Shown piece after piece: positions 25,736 through 34,367 of a stretch of DNA of 64,000 nucleotides. The notes under the pieces are model-generated. The model was not told the DNA's origin and made no database searches. It was given only the letters and a program-made list of their open reading frames with translations. The position numbers and the translations under genes are program-made. Origin of the DNA: Soehngenia sp. (lineage in GTDB: Bacteria; Bacillota; Clostridia; Tissierellales; Tissierellaceae); NCBI GenBank assembly GCA_024637045.1, contig JAGXFX010000011.1, positions 62,001 through 126,000 of the forward strand, written 5' to 3'. Within the stretch, counting starts at the first letter, position 1; each line of letters begins with the position of its first letter.

Positions 25736-27928
25736 ATGGATTATTTAAAAGGACTTAACGATAGACAAAAGGAGGCGGTTCTTCACACTGAAGGACCTTT
25801 ACTTATTATGGCAGGTGCAGGAAGCGGCAAGACAAGAGTTGTTACCCACAAAATCGCACATCTTATCGACCATAAAGGAGTATCTCCCTACGAAATTCTT
25901 GCAATAACATTTACCAATAAGGCTGCCAATGAAATGAAGGAAAGGGTGGCAAGACTTATTGAGGTAGATGTTGACAAGATGTGGATGGGAACATTCCACT
26001 CCATCTGTGTAAGGATGTTAAGACGAGACATTGAAAAAATCGGATATGACAAGAACTTTTCCATATACGATAGGGATGATCAGAAGACACTCATTAAAGA
26101 ATGCATGAAGGAATTAAAGCTGGACAAGGAGATGTACAAGGAAAACGGCCTTCTTGCAAAGATTGGTGAACTCAAGAATACACAGGTAACCCCTGATGAA
26201 TATATCAATGACAACTACGGAAATTTCAGGGAGAGAAATATCGGCGAAGCCTATGCACTGTATCAGAAAAAACTGAGATTCTACAATGCACTGGATTTTG
26301 ACGATCTTCTAATTCAGGGCGTGGAACTTCTAAAAAATAGCCCACAGATACTTAAGAGATACCAGGAGAGATTCAAGCACATTTTTGTGGATGAGTACCA
26401 GGATACAAACAAGGTTCAGTACCAGTTTGTAAAACTGCTCTCAGGCTATCACAACAACATATGTGTAGTCGGTGATTCAGACCAGGCCATATATTCCTGG
26501 AGGCATGCTGATATCACTAATATACTTGAATTTGAGAAGGATTTTCCAGGTGCAAAGGTAATACTTCTTGAGCAGAACTATCGTTCAACTGAAGCAATCC
26601 TAAAGGTTGCAAACCAGGTGATCCAGAAGAATACTCAAAGAAAGCACAAAAATCTTTGGACGGACAAAAGTGAAGGAAGCAGTGCTATTTACACACCCTT
26701 GGATTACTCCGAAGGAGAAGCCTTTTTTGTTGCAAAAAAAATCCACCACCTTATGTACAAGGGATATAAACTGAAGGATATTGCAATACTTTACAGGACA
26801 AATGTCCAGTCAAGACCTTTTGAGGAGGCTTTTATGGCAGAAGAGCTTCCATACAAGGTTATCGGTGGACTGAAATTCTACGACCGCAGGGAAGTAAAGG
26901 ACATAATCGCATATCTTAAATTTATTCAAAATCCAAATGACAACATAGCCTTAAAAAGGATAATAAACACTCCCAAGAGGGGAATTGGAAAGGCTACAAT
27001 AGAAAAGATGGAAGCCTATGCCGAGGAGAGAAATGAATCCCTTTACAGTGCGGTCCTTGACAGAGAGAGTATAACTGTTCTGTCATCAAGGGCAAAAAAC
27101 TCCATATCGCCATTTGCAGATTCGATGAATATTCTTATGGCTAAGAAGGAAATAATGGGGATCAAGGAGTTTATCAAGGAAACCATGGAATCCACAGGAT
27201 ATATTGCAGAGCTTGAAAAGGAAGGGACAATTGAGGCAAGAACGAGAATTGAAAATATCAAGGATTTCCTTTCTGTTGCTTTGATATTTGAGCAGAAGAA
27301 TCCTGAGGCAACTCTTGAGGACTTCCTGGCCAGCGTATCCCTTCTTTCTGATGTAGACAAGACAGTGGAAGATGACAACCTGATATCCATGATGACTGTA
27401 CACAGTGCCAAAGGACTGGAATTTCCTGTAGTGTTCCTTGTTGGAATGGAGGAAGGACTATTCCCCATTTCAAGAGCCATGGATTCTCTTGAGGAACTCG
27501 AAGAGGAACGAAGACTCTGCTATGTTGCAGTAACCCGGGCAGAGGAGCAGCTTTATATTACAAGTGCCAAGGCAAGGACCTTGTACGGAAGAACAGATTA
27601 TACGATTCCATCAAGCTTTTTGGATGAGATGGGAGATACTCTTGAAATAGATAAATCAGAGGAAAAAAAGAAGGAAATAGCGAATGATCCTCTGGAAGTA
27701 AAAAGATCCATGGAGTATAACAAGGACAACTTTATTCCAAAGCCAATAAGGAAGAAAACATCGAATATCTCAGTTTCAGTGGGAACAAAAGTGAAGCATG
27801 ACAAATTCGGCAATGGAATGATAGTAAGCATTGAAGAGGTCAATGGCGACAAGAAGATTAGGATAGCCTTTGATGGTGGAGGCTTAAAAACGCTCATGCT
27901 GTCAATGGCACCATTAACCATTATTTAA
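25736..27928 (+). CDS. pcrA: ATP-dependent 3'-5' DNA helicase PcrA/UvrD
   Basis: Superfamily 1A helicase acting in repair and in clearing blocked replication or transcription. 730 residues with Walker A AGAGSGKTR (26-34), motif Ia ITFTNKAANEMKERV, motif II VDEYQDTN, motif III GDSDQAIYSWR, motif IV QNYRST, motif V VHSAKGLEFPVVFLVG, motif VI YVAVTRAEEQL. The C-terminal Tudor-like tail (VGTKVKHDKFGNGMIVSIE) that contacts RNA polymerase is present. First gene of a pcrA-ligA-gatC-gatA-gatB run with short gaps. Confidence 0.97.
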   Translation: MDYLKGLNDRQKEAVLHTEGPLLIMAGAGSGKTRVVTHKIAHLIDHKGVSPYEILAITFTNKAANEMKERVARLIEVDVDKMWMGTFHSICVRMLRRDIEKIGYDKNFSIYDRDDQKTLIKECMKELKLDKEMYKENGLLAKIGELKNTQVTPDEYINDNYGNFRERNIGEAYALYQKKLRFYNALDFDDLLIQGVELLKNSPQILKRYQERFKHIFVDEYQDTNKVQYQFVKLLSGYHNNICVVGDSDQAIYSWRHADITNILEFEKDFPGAKVILLEQNYRSTEAILKVANQVIQKNTQRKHKNLWTDKSEGSSAIYTPLDYSEGEAFFVAKKIHHLMYKGYKLKDIAILYRTNVQSRPFEEAFMAEELPYKVIGGLKFYDRREVKDIIAYLKFIQNPNDNIALKRIINTPKRGIGKATIEKMEAYAEERNESLYSAVLDRESITVLSSRAKNSISPFADSMNILMAKKEIMGIKEFIKETMESTGYIAELEKEGTIEARTRIENIKDFLSVALIFEQKNPEATLEDFLASVSLLSDVDKTVEDDNLISMMTVHSAKGLEFPVVFLVGMEEGLFPISRAMDSLEELEEERRLCYVAVTRAEEQLYITSAKARTLYGRTDYTIPSSFLDEMGDTLEIDKSEEKKKEIANDPLEVKRSMEYNKDNFIPKPIRKKTSNISVSVGTKVKHDKFGNGMIVSIEEVNGDKKIRIAFDGGGLKTLMLSMAPLTII

Positions 27929-27945
27929 TCAAAGGAGAGATTGGC

Positions 27946-29934
27946 ATGGCTGAAAAACAAAGACTTGATGAGCTCATCCAGCTTATCGACCGGTACAACT
28001 ACAGCTACTATACCTTGGATGAGCCGGAAATCAGTGATGCAGAATACGATAGACTATACGACGAGCTGGTAAAACTTGAAAATGAACTGGGTATTCAATA
28101 CGATTATTCTCCAACTGGACGTGTTGGGGGAGAAGTTCTTGCGGGATTTAAGAAGCATGTACATCTTGGAAGACTATGGAGCCTTGATAAAAGCCAAAGT
28201 GAAGAGGAATTAAGAGAATGGGCCGAGAAAATCGAGAGACTTGTCAGAGAATATAACAATAAGAACGAAGACAAACTTCCAGATCCTGAATTTGTGTTGG
28301 AATTTAAATTTGACGGTCTGACGATCAATTTGACATATGAAGAAGGTACACTGATTCAGGGAACCACTAGGGGAAACGGAACCCAGGGAGAAGCGATTCT
28401 TCCCCAGCTTAAAACCATCAGATCAATACCTATGAGAATCCCTTTCAAAGGCAAGATTGAAATCCAGGGAGAAGGATTAATGCCATTGTCTGTACTCCAA
28501 AGCTACAACGAGAGTGCTGATGAACCATTAAAGAATGCCAGAAATGCAGCAGCTGGAGCCCTAAGGAATCTTGACCCTAGAACAACCGAAAAAAGAAAGC
28601 TAGCAGCTTTTTTTTACAATACCGGATATATTGAAGGCAAGAGTTTTAGCTCCCATATGGAAATGGTAGATTTCCTAGAGGAAAACAGACTGCCAATCTT
28701 TCCATATATCAAGGTTTTTCAGTCAGTGGACAAGCTCATGGAGGAAATACACAGCCAACAGGAAGAAAGAAGAAGTCTGGATGTCCTTACGGATGGAATG
28801 GTTGTAAAGCTCAATGACTTAAGGAGCAGGGAAATACTTGGATACACAAATAAATTCCCAAGATGGGCGATTGCATATAAGTTTGAAGCTGAGGAAACCA
28901 CAACAAGGGTAATTGGAGTACAGTGGAATGTTGGAAGGACTGCAAAAGTTACGCCTACTGCATTACTGGATCCTGTTGATATCGGTGGCGTGACTGTAAA
29001 AAGAGCTACATTGAACAATTACGACGACATTGAACGAAAAGGTGTAAAGCTCAATGGTCGGGTGCTGATAAGACGATCAAACGATGTTATACCTGAAATT
29101 CTTGGCAGCATGCCAACTGATGAGCCCGTTTCAGATATAGAAAAACCTACTCACTGCCCAGCATGTGGAAGTGAGCTGTATCAAAACGGAGTTCACATAT
29201 TCTGTCCTAACTCATTATCCTGCAAGCCGCAGCTGGTTTCAAGACTGGAGCACTTTGCAAGCAGGGATGCAATGAATATCGAAGGCTTTAGCGGAAAAAC
29301 GGCAGAAATTTTTGTGGAAAAACTCCATATAAAGGATCTTCCGGATATTTACGAGCTGAAATACAATGATATAATAGAGTTGGAAGGCTTCAAGGAAAAG
29401 AAGACACAGAATCTGATGGATTCTCTTGAAAAAAGCAAGGATGTTAGTCTTCATTCATTTATATACGCTTTGGGAGTTCCCAATGTCGGAATAAAGACAG
29501 CAAGGGATTTAGCAGAAAAATACGAATCACTCGAGAGCATCATGGATGCAAAGCTTGATGAACTCGTCCAGATACCGGACATCGGTGAAATTGTAGCCCA
29601 GTCAATCGTTGAATTCTTCGATGATGACAGAATCCAGCAGGGTATAGACAAGCTTCTTATAGAAGGGGTAGAACCTCATCACGAAATAGTGGAAGTTCAG
29701 GGAGAATCAATATTTACAAACAAGACGATAGTCATAACCGGAACAATTGAAGGTCTGACAAGAAACGAAATCAAGGAAAGAGTTCAGATAATGGGTGGAA
29801 CTGTAACTGGCTCTGTAAGCAAAAAGACTGATTTTGTAATTGTGGGAGCTGAAGCAGGAAGCAAGCTAAAAAAAGCACAGGAGCTCGATATCCCAATTAT
29901 TGGGGAAGAGGAGCTTAAAGATATATTGAAGTAA
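27946..29934 (+). CDS. ligA: NAD-dependent DNA ligase LigA
   Basis: Seals nicks using NAD. 662 residues, full domain set: Ia (NYSYYTLDEPEISDAEYDRLY), adenylation domain with catalytic Lys in EFKFDGLT, OB fold, zinc finger CPAC...CPNSLSC, helix-hairpin-helix repeats, and a C-terminal BRCT (NKTIVITGTIEGLTRNEIKE). The nucleotidyltransferase motif is KFDG and motif RGNGTQGE replaces the usual GDGxxGEDVT, a variant I recall from Peptostreptococcaceae-type ligases. RBS GGAGA, 17 bases after pcrA. Confidence 0.96.
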   Translation: MAEKQRLDELIQLIDRYNYSYYTLDEPEISDAEYDRLYDELVKLENELGIQYDYSPTGRVGGEVLAGFKKHVHLGRLWSLDKSQSEEELREWAEKIERLVREYNNKNEDKLPDPEFVLEFKFDGLTINLTYEEGTLIQGTTRGNGTQGEAILPQLKTIRSIPMRIPFKGKIEIQGEGLMPLSVLQSYNESADEPLKNARNAAAGALRNLDPRTTEKRKLAAFFYNTGYIEGKSFSSHMEMVDFLEENRLPIFPYIKVFQSVDKLMEEIHSQQEERRSLDVLTDGMVVKLNDLRSREILGYTNKFPRWAIAYKFEAEETTTRVIGVQWNVGRTAKVTPTALLDPVDIGGVTVKRATLNNYDDIERKGVKLNGRVLIRRSNDVIPEILGSMPTDEPVSDIEKPTHCPACGSELYQNGVHIFCPNSLSCKPQLVSRLEHFASRDAMNIEGFSGKTAEIFVEKLHIKDLPDIYELKYNDIIELEGFKEKKTQNLMDSLEKSKDVSLHSFIYALGVPNVGIKTARDLAEKYESLESIMDAKLDELVQIPDIGEIVAQSIVEFFDDDRIQQGIDKLLIEGVEPHHEIVEVQGESIFTNKTIVITGTIEGLTRNEIKERVQIMGGTVTGSVSKKTDFVIVGAEAGSKLKKAQELDIPIIGEEELKDILK

Positions 29935-29954
29935 TTAAAGAGGAGGAGATCGTA

Positions 29955-30239
29955 ATGATAACCAGAGACCAGGTTGTGCATATTTCCAGTATCTCAAAGC
30001 TTAAGTTTACGGATGAAGAGCTGGATGAATTTACTGAAAAATTTGATCAGGTAATAGGTTTTCTTGAGAAAATCAAGGAAGTTGACACAGAAAACGTTGA
30101 ACCTACCTTCACCATCAACGAAGAGGATGGAATAATGAAGGAAAACGGTGAAAACCAGACACTTTCAAGGGAAGAGGTTCTGGAAAACACAGTTGAATCG
30201 CAGTACGGATACTTCAAGATAATAAAAGTTGTTGAATAG
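29955..30239 (+). CDS. gatC: Asp-tRNA(Asn)/Glu-tRNA(Gln) amidotransferase subunit C
   Basis: Small subunit (94 residues) that wraps around GatA and stabilises the GatA-GatB contact. The family pattern VVHISSISKLKFTDEELDEFTEKFDQVIGFLEKIKEVDTENVEPT is clear. GAGGAGGAG precedes ATG 29955. Start of gatCAB. Confidence 0.95.
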   Translation: MITRDQVVHISSISKLKFTDEELDEFTEKFDQVIGFLEKIKEVDTENVEPTFTINEEDGIMKENGENQTLSREEVLENTVESQYGYFKIIKVVE

Positions 30240-30250
30240 GGAGGTAGATT

Positions 30251-31690
30251 ATGGACATTACCAGCTTAAAAGGATGGGAAATGAGGGAAAAGCTCATAAA
30301 AAAAGAGATATCCTCAACAGAAATCTTAAGTGCCCATCTGAGTAAAATTGATAAAATCGAAAAAGACATAAACGCATTTATTACTATGGACAAAGAAAAT
30401 GCCCTAAAAACTGCAAAAAGAGTTGATGAAAAACTTCAAAAGGGAGAAAAGCTTGGAATAATTGCAGGATTGCCGGTTGGACTCAAGGACAATATTTTAA
30501 CCAAGAATTTAAGGACCACATGTGGATCCAGGATGCTTGAAAACTTTAATCCTCCATATGATGCAACCGTGGTAAGGAAAATCGTTGAAGAAGATGGTAT
30601 AATTCTTGGGAAAACAAATATGGATGAGTTTGCAATGGGCGGATCAACTGAAACATCATACTTTGGCAATACAAGAAACCCGAAAGACCTTACAAGAGTG
30701 CCGGGAGGATCATCCGGTGGTTCAGCTGCAGCCGTTGCAGCAAACGCACTGCCATTGGCACTTGGAACTGATACGGGAGGATCTGTAAGACAGCCGGCGA
30801 GTTTCTGCGGAATAGTTGGGATGAAACCTACTTATGGGTTGGTATCAAGATATGGAGTAGTTCCAATGTCAAACTCACTTGACCAGATCGGAGTCTTTGG
30901 AAGAGATGTGCGCGATGCCCATATGATGCTGCAAACTGTTACAGGTTATGATCCACTTGATGCAACATCGTCGAAGAGAGCCGACAGGGATATTTCAATC
31001 GAAGGTATAGATTCTTTAAAAGGGCTTAGAATTGCATTGCCTGAGCAGTATAAAGACCTAAGAATTACAGGTGATGAAAAGATACAGGAAAGATTCAAGG
31101 AAACAGTAAAGGTATTTGAGGATGCAGGAGCAATTGTAGAATACGTATCGCTGCCATCCCTGCAATACGCACTGGAGACATATTATGTAATCATGGCATC
31201 GGAAGTGACTACAAATCTTTCCAGATTTGATGGAATCCGTTTTGGATATAGAACCGAGAACTATGAAACACTTGACGAATTGTACACAAACTCCAGGACA
31301 GAAGCATTTGGAGAAGAAACAAAGAGAAGAATCATGATGGGAAATTATGCCTTAAGTGCAGGACATCAGGATCAAAGCTATAAGAAGGCACTTAGAGTAA
31401 GAACTCTGATAAAACAGGATTATGAAAATGCTTTCAAGGATCACGATATAATTCTTTCGCTTACAGCACCAATGCTACCATTTAAACTGGATTCAATAAT
31501 CAATTCACCAGTGGATATGTATAAGGCCGATCTTTACACAGTACCGGTCAATCTTGCAGGTCTTTGCGGTATATCCATACCGATGGGAGATGTAGATAAC
31601 CTGCCTGTTGGATTACAGATTACAGGGCCGAGATTTGGTGATTCTACAATACTTAAAGCTGGCTTAGGCTATGAAAGGGCGGTGAGATAA
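30251..31690 (+). CDS. gatA: Asp-tRNA(Asn)/Glu-tRNA(Gln) amidotransferase subunit A
   Basis: Glutaminase subunit: releases ammonia from glutamine for transamidation of misacylated tRNA. 479 residues with the amidase-signature triad region: Lys in LPVGLKDNI, GGSSGGSAAAVAA with the cis-Ser, and nucleophile Ser in TDTGGSVRQPASFCG. GAGGT 5-6 bases before ATG. Its TAA overlaps the gatB ATG. Presence of GatCAB implies Gln-tRNA (and perhaps Asn-tRNA) is made indirectly. Confidence 0.97.
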   Translation: MDITSLKGWEMREKLIKKEISSTEILSAHLSKIDKIEKDINAFITMDKENALKTAKRVDEKLQKGEKLGIIAGLPVGLKDNILTKNLRTTCGSRMLENFNPPYDATVVRKIVEEDGIILGKTNMDEFAMGGSTETSYFGNTRNPKDLTRVPGGSSGGSAAAVAANALPLALGTDTGGSVRQPASFCGIVGMKPTYGLVSRYGVVPMSNSLDQIGVFGRDVRDAHMMLQTVTGYDPLDATSSKRADRDISIEGIDSLKGLRIALPEQYKDLRITGDEKIQERFKETVKVFEDAGAIVEYVSLPSLQYALETYYVIMASEVTTNLSRFDGIRFGYRTENYETLDELYTNSRTEAFGEETKRRIMMGNYALSAGHQDQSYKKALRVRTLIKQDYENAFKDHDIILSLTAPMLPFKLDSIINSPVDMYKADLYTVPVNLAGLCGISIPMGDVDNLPVGLQITGPRFGDSTILKAGLGYERAVR

Positions 31691-33120
31691 TGGCTAAGAA
31701 GACATTAATAGGTCTGGAGATTCACGTTGAGCTCTCCACGGACAAGAAAATGTTCTGTAACTGTAAAAACCAGTACGGTGCCGATGTCAACACACAAGTT
31801 TGCCCCATATGCCTTGGACTTCCAGGAGCATTGCCTGTTATAGACAAGCAGGCGGTTGAATATGCAATCAGGGCAGGAATTGCTTTTGATAGCAAAATTA
31901 CAGATGAAATAAGAATGGACAGAAAGAATTACTTCTACCCTGACCTTACAAAAGGATACCAGATTTCACAGTCTGATCATCCACTGTGTGCGGGTGGTTA
32001 CCTTGAAATTGAGCCTCAGTCCGGTCCCAAGAAAATCACCTTGGATCGAATCCACATAGAAGAGGATACTGGTAAACAGCTTCACACTGAGGATGGTACA
32101 TCCTTGTTGGACTTTAACAGATGTGGAGTGCCTTTGGTTGAAATTGTAACCAATCCAGATGTCAGTTCAGCTGAAGAGGCCAAGCTTTTTCTTGAGAAAT
32201 TGAGGAATACCCTTAAATACATTGGGATTTCAGATGTAAGAATGGAAGAAGGATCTTTAAGATGTGACGTTAATATTAACGTCGTGGATGATGAAGCGGG
32301 AACGAAAACCAATATAACTGAAGTCAAGAACCTGAACTCCTTTAGGTCTGCAGTAAAGGCAATCGAATACGAGGAAAAACGACATAGAGTGCTTATGGAA
32401 AAGGGAGAAAACACGGACAAGGAGACAAGAAGATGGGATGAAGTAGTAGGAGAAACCATCCTTATGCGAAAAAAATACACTGCCGATGACTACAGATTCG
32501 CAAACGAGGCGGATATAACGCCGATTAAGATAGACAGGGAGTGGCTTGAAAATATAAGAGAAAACTTACCCGAACTTCCACATGCCAAGAAGATGAGATT
32601 TATTGAGGAGTACGATTTAAGCGATTACGAAGCAGGAGTACTCACACAATCCCAGGAACTTGCACATTTCTTTGAGGAAACACTGGTGAATGTCAAGGAT
32701 GCAAAGCTTCTTGGAAACTGGATGATGGGAGATGTTCTTAGAAGACTTAAGGACGAGGACAAGGACTTTGAGGAAATGCCAATATCATCAACCAATCTGG
32801 CAGAGCTTATCAATCTTGTAAAGGATGGCAAGATCAACAACAATACTGGAAAGAAAGTCTTGAGGGAGATGTTCGAAACTGGAAATTCACCTAGAGCAAT
32901 TGTGGAGGAAAAAGGTCTGATTCAGATTTCAGATGAAGGCGAGCTCGAGAAGATTGTCGTGGAGATGCTGGACAATAATCCTCAGTCCGTTGAAGACTTC
33001 AAGAACGGCAAGGACAGAGCAGTTGGATTCCTTGTTGGACAGATTATGAAGGCAACAAAAGGAAAGGCTAATCCACAGCTTGTAAATAAACTATTGACGG
33101 AAAAAATCAAGGAAAGATAA
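31690..33120 (+). CDS. gatB: Asp-tRNA(Asn)/Glu-tRNA(Gln) amidotransferase subunit B
   Basis: Kinase/tRNA-binding subunit that activates the Glu or Asp carboxyl with ATP. 476 residues: GLEIHVELSTDKKMFC, zinc site CNCKNQ...CPICLGLPGALPV, DRKNYFYPDLTKGYQISQ, and the C-terminal helical and YqeY-like tail (KATKGKANPQLVNKLLTEKI). Last gene of the pcrA run; a terminator follows 76 bases on. Confidence 0.97.
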   Translation: MAKKTLIGLEIHVELSTDKKMFCNCKNQYGADVNTQVCPICLGLPGALPVIDKQAVEYAIRAGIAFDSKITDEIRMDRKNYFYPDLTKGYQISQSDHPLCAGGYLEIEPQSGPKKITLDRIHIEEDTGKQLHTEDGTSLLDFNRCGVPLVEIVTNPDVSSAEEAKLFLEKLRNTLKYIGISDVRMEEGSLRCDVNINVVDDEAGTKTNITEVKNLNSFRSAVKAIEYEEKRHRVLMEKGENTDKETRRWDEVVGETILMRKKYTADDYRFANEADITPIKIDREWLENIRENLPELPHAKKMRFIEEYDLSDYEAGVLTQSQELAHFFEETLVNVKDAKLLGNWMMGDVLRRLKDEDKDFEEMPISSTNLAELINLVKDGKINNNTGKKVLREMFETGNSPRAIVEEKGLIQISDEGELEKIVVEMLDNNPQSVEDFKNGKDRAVGFLVGQIMKATKGKANPQLVNKLLTEKIKER

Positions 33121-33195
33121 ATGCTGCTTCAATATATGAAATCGCCAAATCCGAAGGCGAATTGAACGAAGAAATATTTAACTCCTAGAAACATG

Positions 33196-33219
33196 GCCCT
33201 GACTCCAGTCAGGGCTTTT
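33196..33219 (+). terminator. Intrinsic terminator after gatB
   Basis: GCCCTGAC (33196-33203) pairs with GTCAGGGC (33208-33215), loop TCCA, then TTTTAATTTT. Confidence 0.88.
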
Positions 33220-33265
33220 AATTTTGCCATTTATCTGTTACCATATCATTAGGGAGGCGAGCGGG

Positions 33266-34255
33266 TTGGAAATAGGAAAGGTACCGAATGAACTACTTGA
33301 AAAAATCATATTTAACAATATATCTTTACGGCGTGATGAAGTACTTGTAAGGGCAAGCATTGGCGAAGATACAGGTGTAATAGATCTTGGGGGAGACCTT
33401 TGCGTAGTCAGCACAGACCCCATAACAGGCGCTACAAAGGCACTTGGGGCTTTGGCTGTCCATGTATCCTGCAATGATGCTGCAACCAAGGGAGCGGAGC
33501 CTGTGGCCTTGCTGTTGACCATTCTTTGCCCGGAGGGAACAGGGGAAAAGGAACTTGAACAGGTTATGAAGGAAGCAGGAGAGGCAGCTGCTGAAGTAAA
33601 CGTTGAAATAATAGGTGGGCACACGGAAATAACCGATGCCGTTACAAGAATGGTCTTAAGCACGACTGTAATTGCAAGAATGAAAAGAGAAGAACTTTAT
33701 ACATATGAGTCCATCAAGATCGGAGACAAGGTTGTTATTTCAAAATGGATAGGTCTGGAAGGTACCCATATTCTAGCCAGTGAGCTTAAAGAGATTTTAC
33801 AGGATTATTTTACACTTGATGAAATCCAGGAAGCAATAGATCTTGGAAGACACCTAAGTGTGGTCAAGGAAGGTGTTTATGCAAAAAAACATGGTGTTAA
33901 ATATATGCACGATATTACAGAAGGTGGAATCTACGGCGCAATCTGGGAAACGGGAAAAGCGATCGGAAAAGGTATCGACTTGTTTGAGGATCAGTTGCCA
34001 GTTCAAGGTATTACAAAGAGAATTTGTGAACATCTTGGTGTGGACGTAAGAAAACTGATATCCAGCGGCAGCATGATAATGGTTGTACCTGATGAAAACG
34101 CAGATGATCTTGTTCAGGGACTGGATGGATTGGGTGTTCCTGCAACCGTCATAGCAGAGGTTACAGAGGCCGGGATTTTTAGCGTGAAAAACGGTGAAAG
34201 GACAAGCATAAAATCACCGGGAACGGATGAACTTTACAGGGCTCTCGAAATATAG
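33266..34255 (+). CDS. AIR-synthase-fold protein (HypE/ThiL/PurM-like), function unknown
   Basis: A 329-residue member of the PurM/AIRS superfamily of ATP-binding enzymes. It has an N-terminal GEDTGVIDLGG acidic Mg-ATP loop, VSTDPITG, SCNDAATKGAEPVALLLTILCPEG, and a C-terminal MHDITEGGIYGAIWETG loop. It lacks the HypE C-terminal Cys and is not PurM, PurL, SelD or a convincing ThiL. Such stand-alone proteins are common beside clostridial housekeeping genes and have no assigned reaction. The frame opens at 33224, but AGGGAGG (33251-33257) selects TTG 33266. Confidence 0.8.
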   Translation: MEIGKVPNELLEKIIFNNISLRRDEVLVRASIGEDTGVIDLGGDLCVVSTDPITGATKALGALAVHVSCNDAATKGAEPVALLLTILCPEGTGEKELEQVMKEAGEAAAEVNVEIIGGHTEITDAVTRMVLSTTVIARMKREELYTYESIKIGDKVVISKWIGLEGTHILASELKEILQDYFTLDEIQEAIDLGRHLSVVKEGVYAKKHGVKYMHDITEGGIYGAIWETGKAIGKGIDLFEDQLPVQGITKRICEHLGVDVRKLISSGSMIMVVPDENADDLVQGLDGLGVPATVIAEVTEAGIFSVKNGERTSIKSPGTDELYRALEI

Positions 34256-34295
34256 TCTCCCATATTACATTATGGTTACATTGTCCTCAGCGATA

Positions 34296-34324
34296 TTGTA
34301 TGAAGACCTTTAAAATGATATAAA
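34296..34324 (+). promoter_or_regulatory. Promoter of the amidase gene
   Basis: TTGTAT (34296-34301), 17-base spacer, TATAAA (34319-34324). Start near 34331 fits the GGAGGAG at 34355. Confidence 0.6.
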
Positions 34325-34367
34325 TAACCTAGGTAGAGTTATGTTTTTTAAAGCGGAGGAGATACTT

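Noticed and set aside
25543-25758. 71-codon open frame upstream of and overlapping the pcrA start
   Set aside because: TTG start with GGAGG lying inside the frame rather than before it, overlaps the pcrA RBS and start, no family resemblance, and includes an inverted repeat and the likely pcrA -10.
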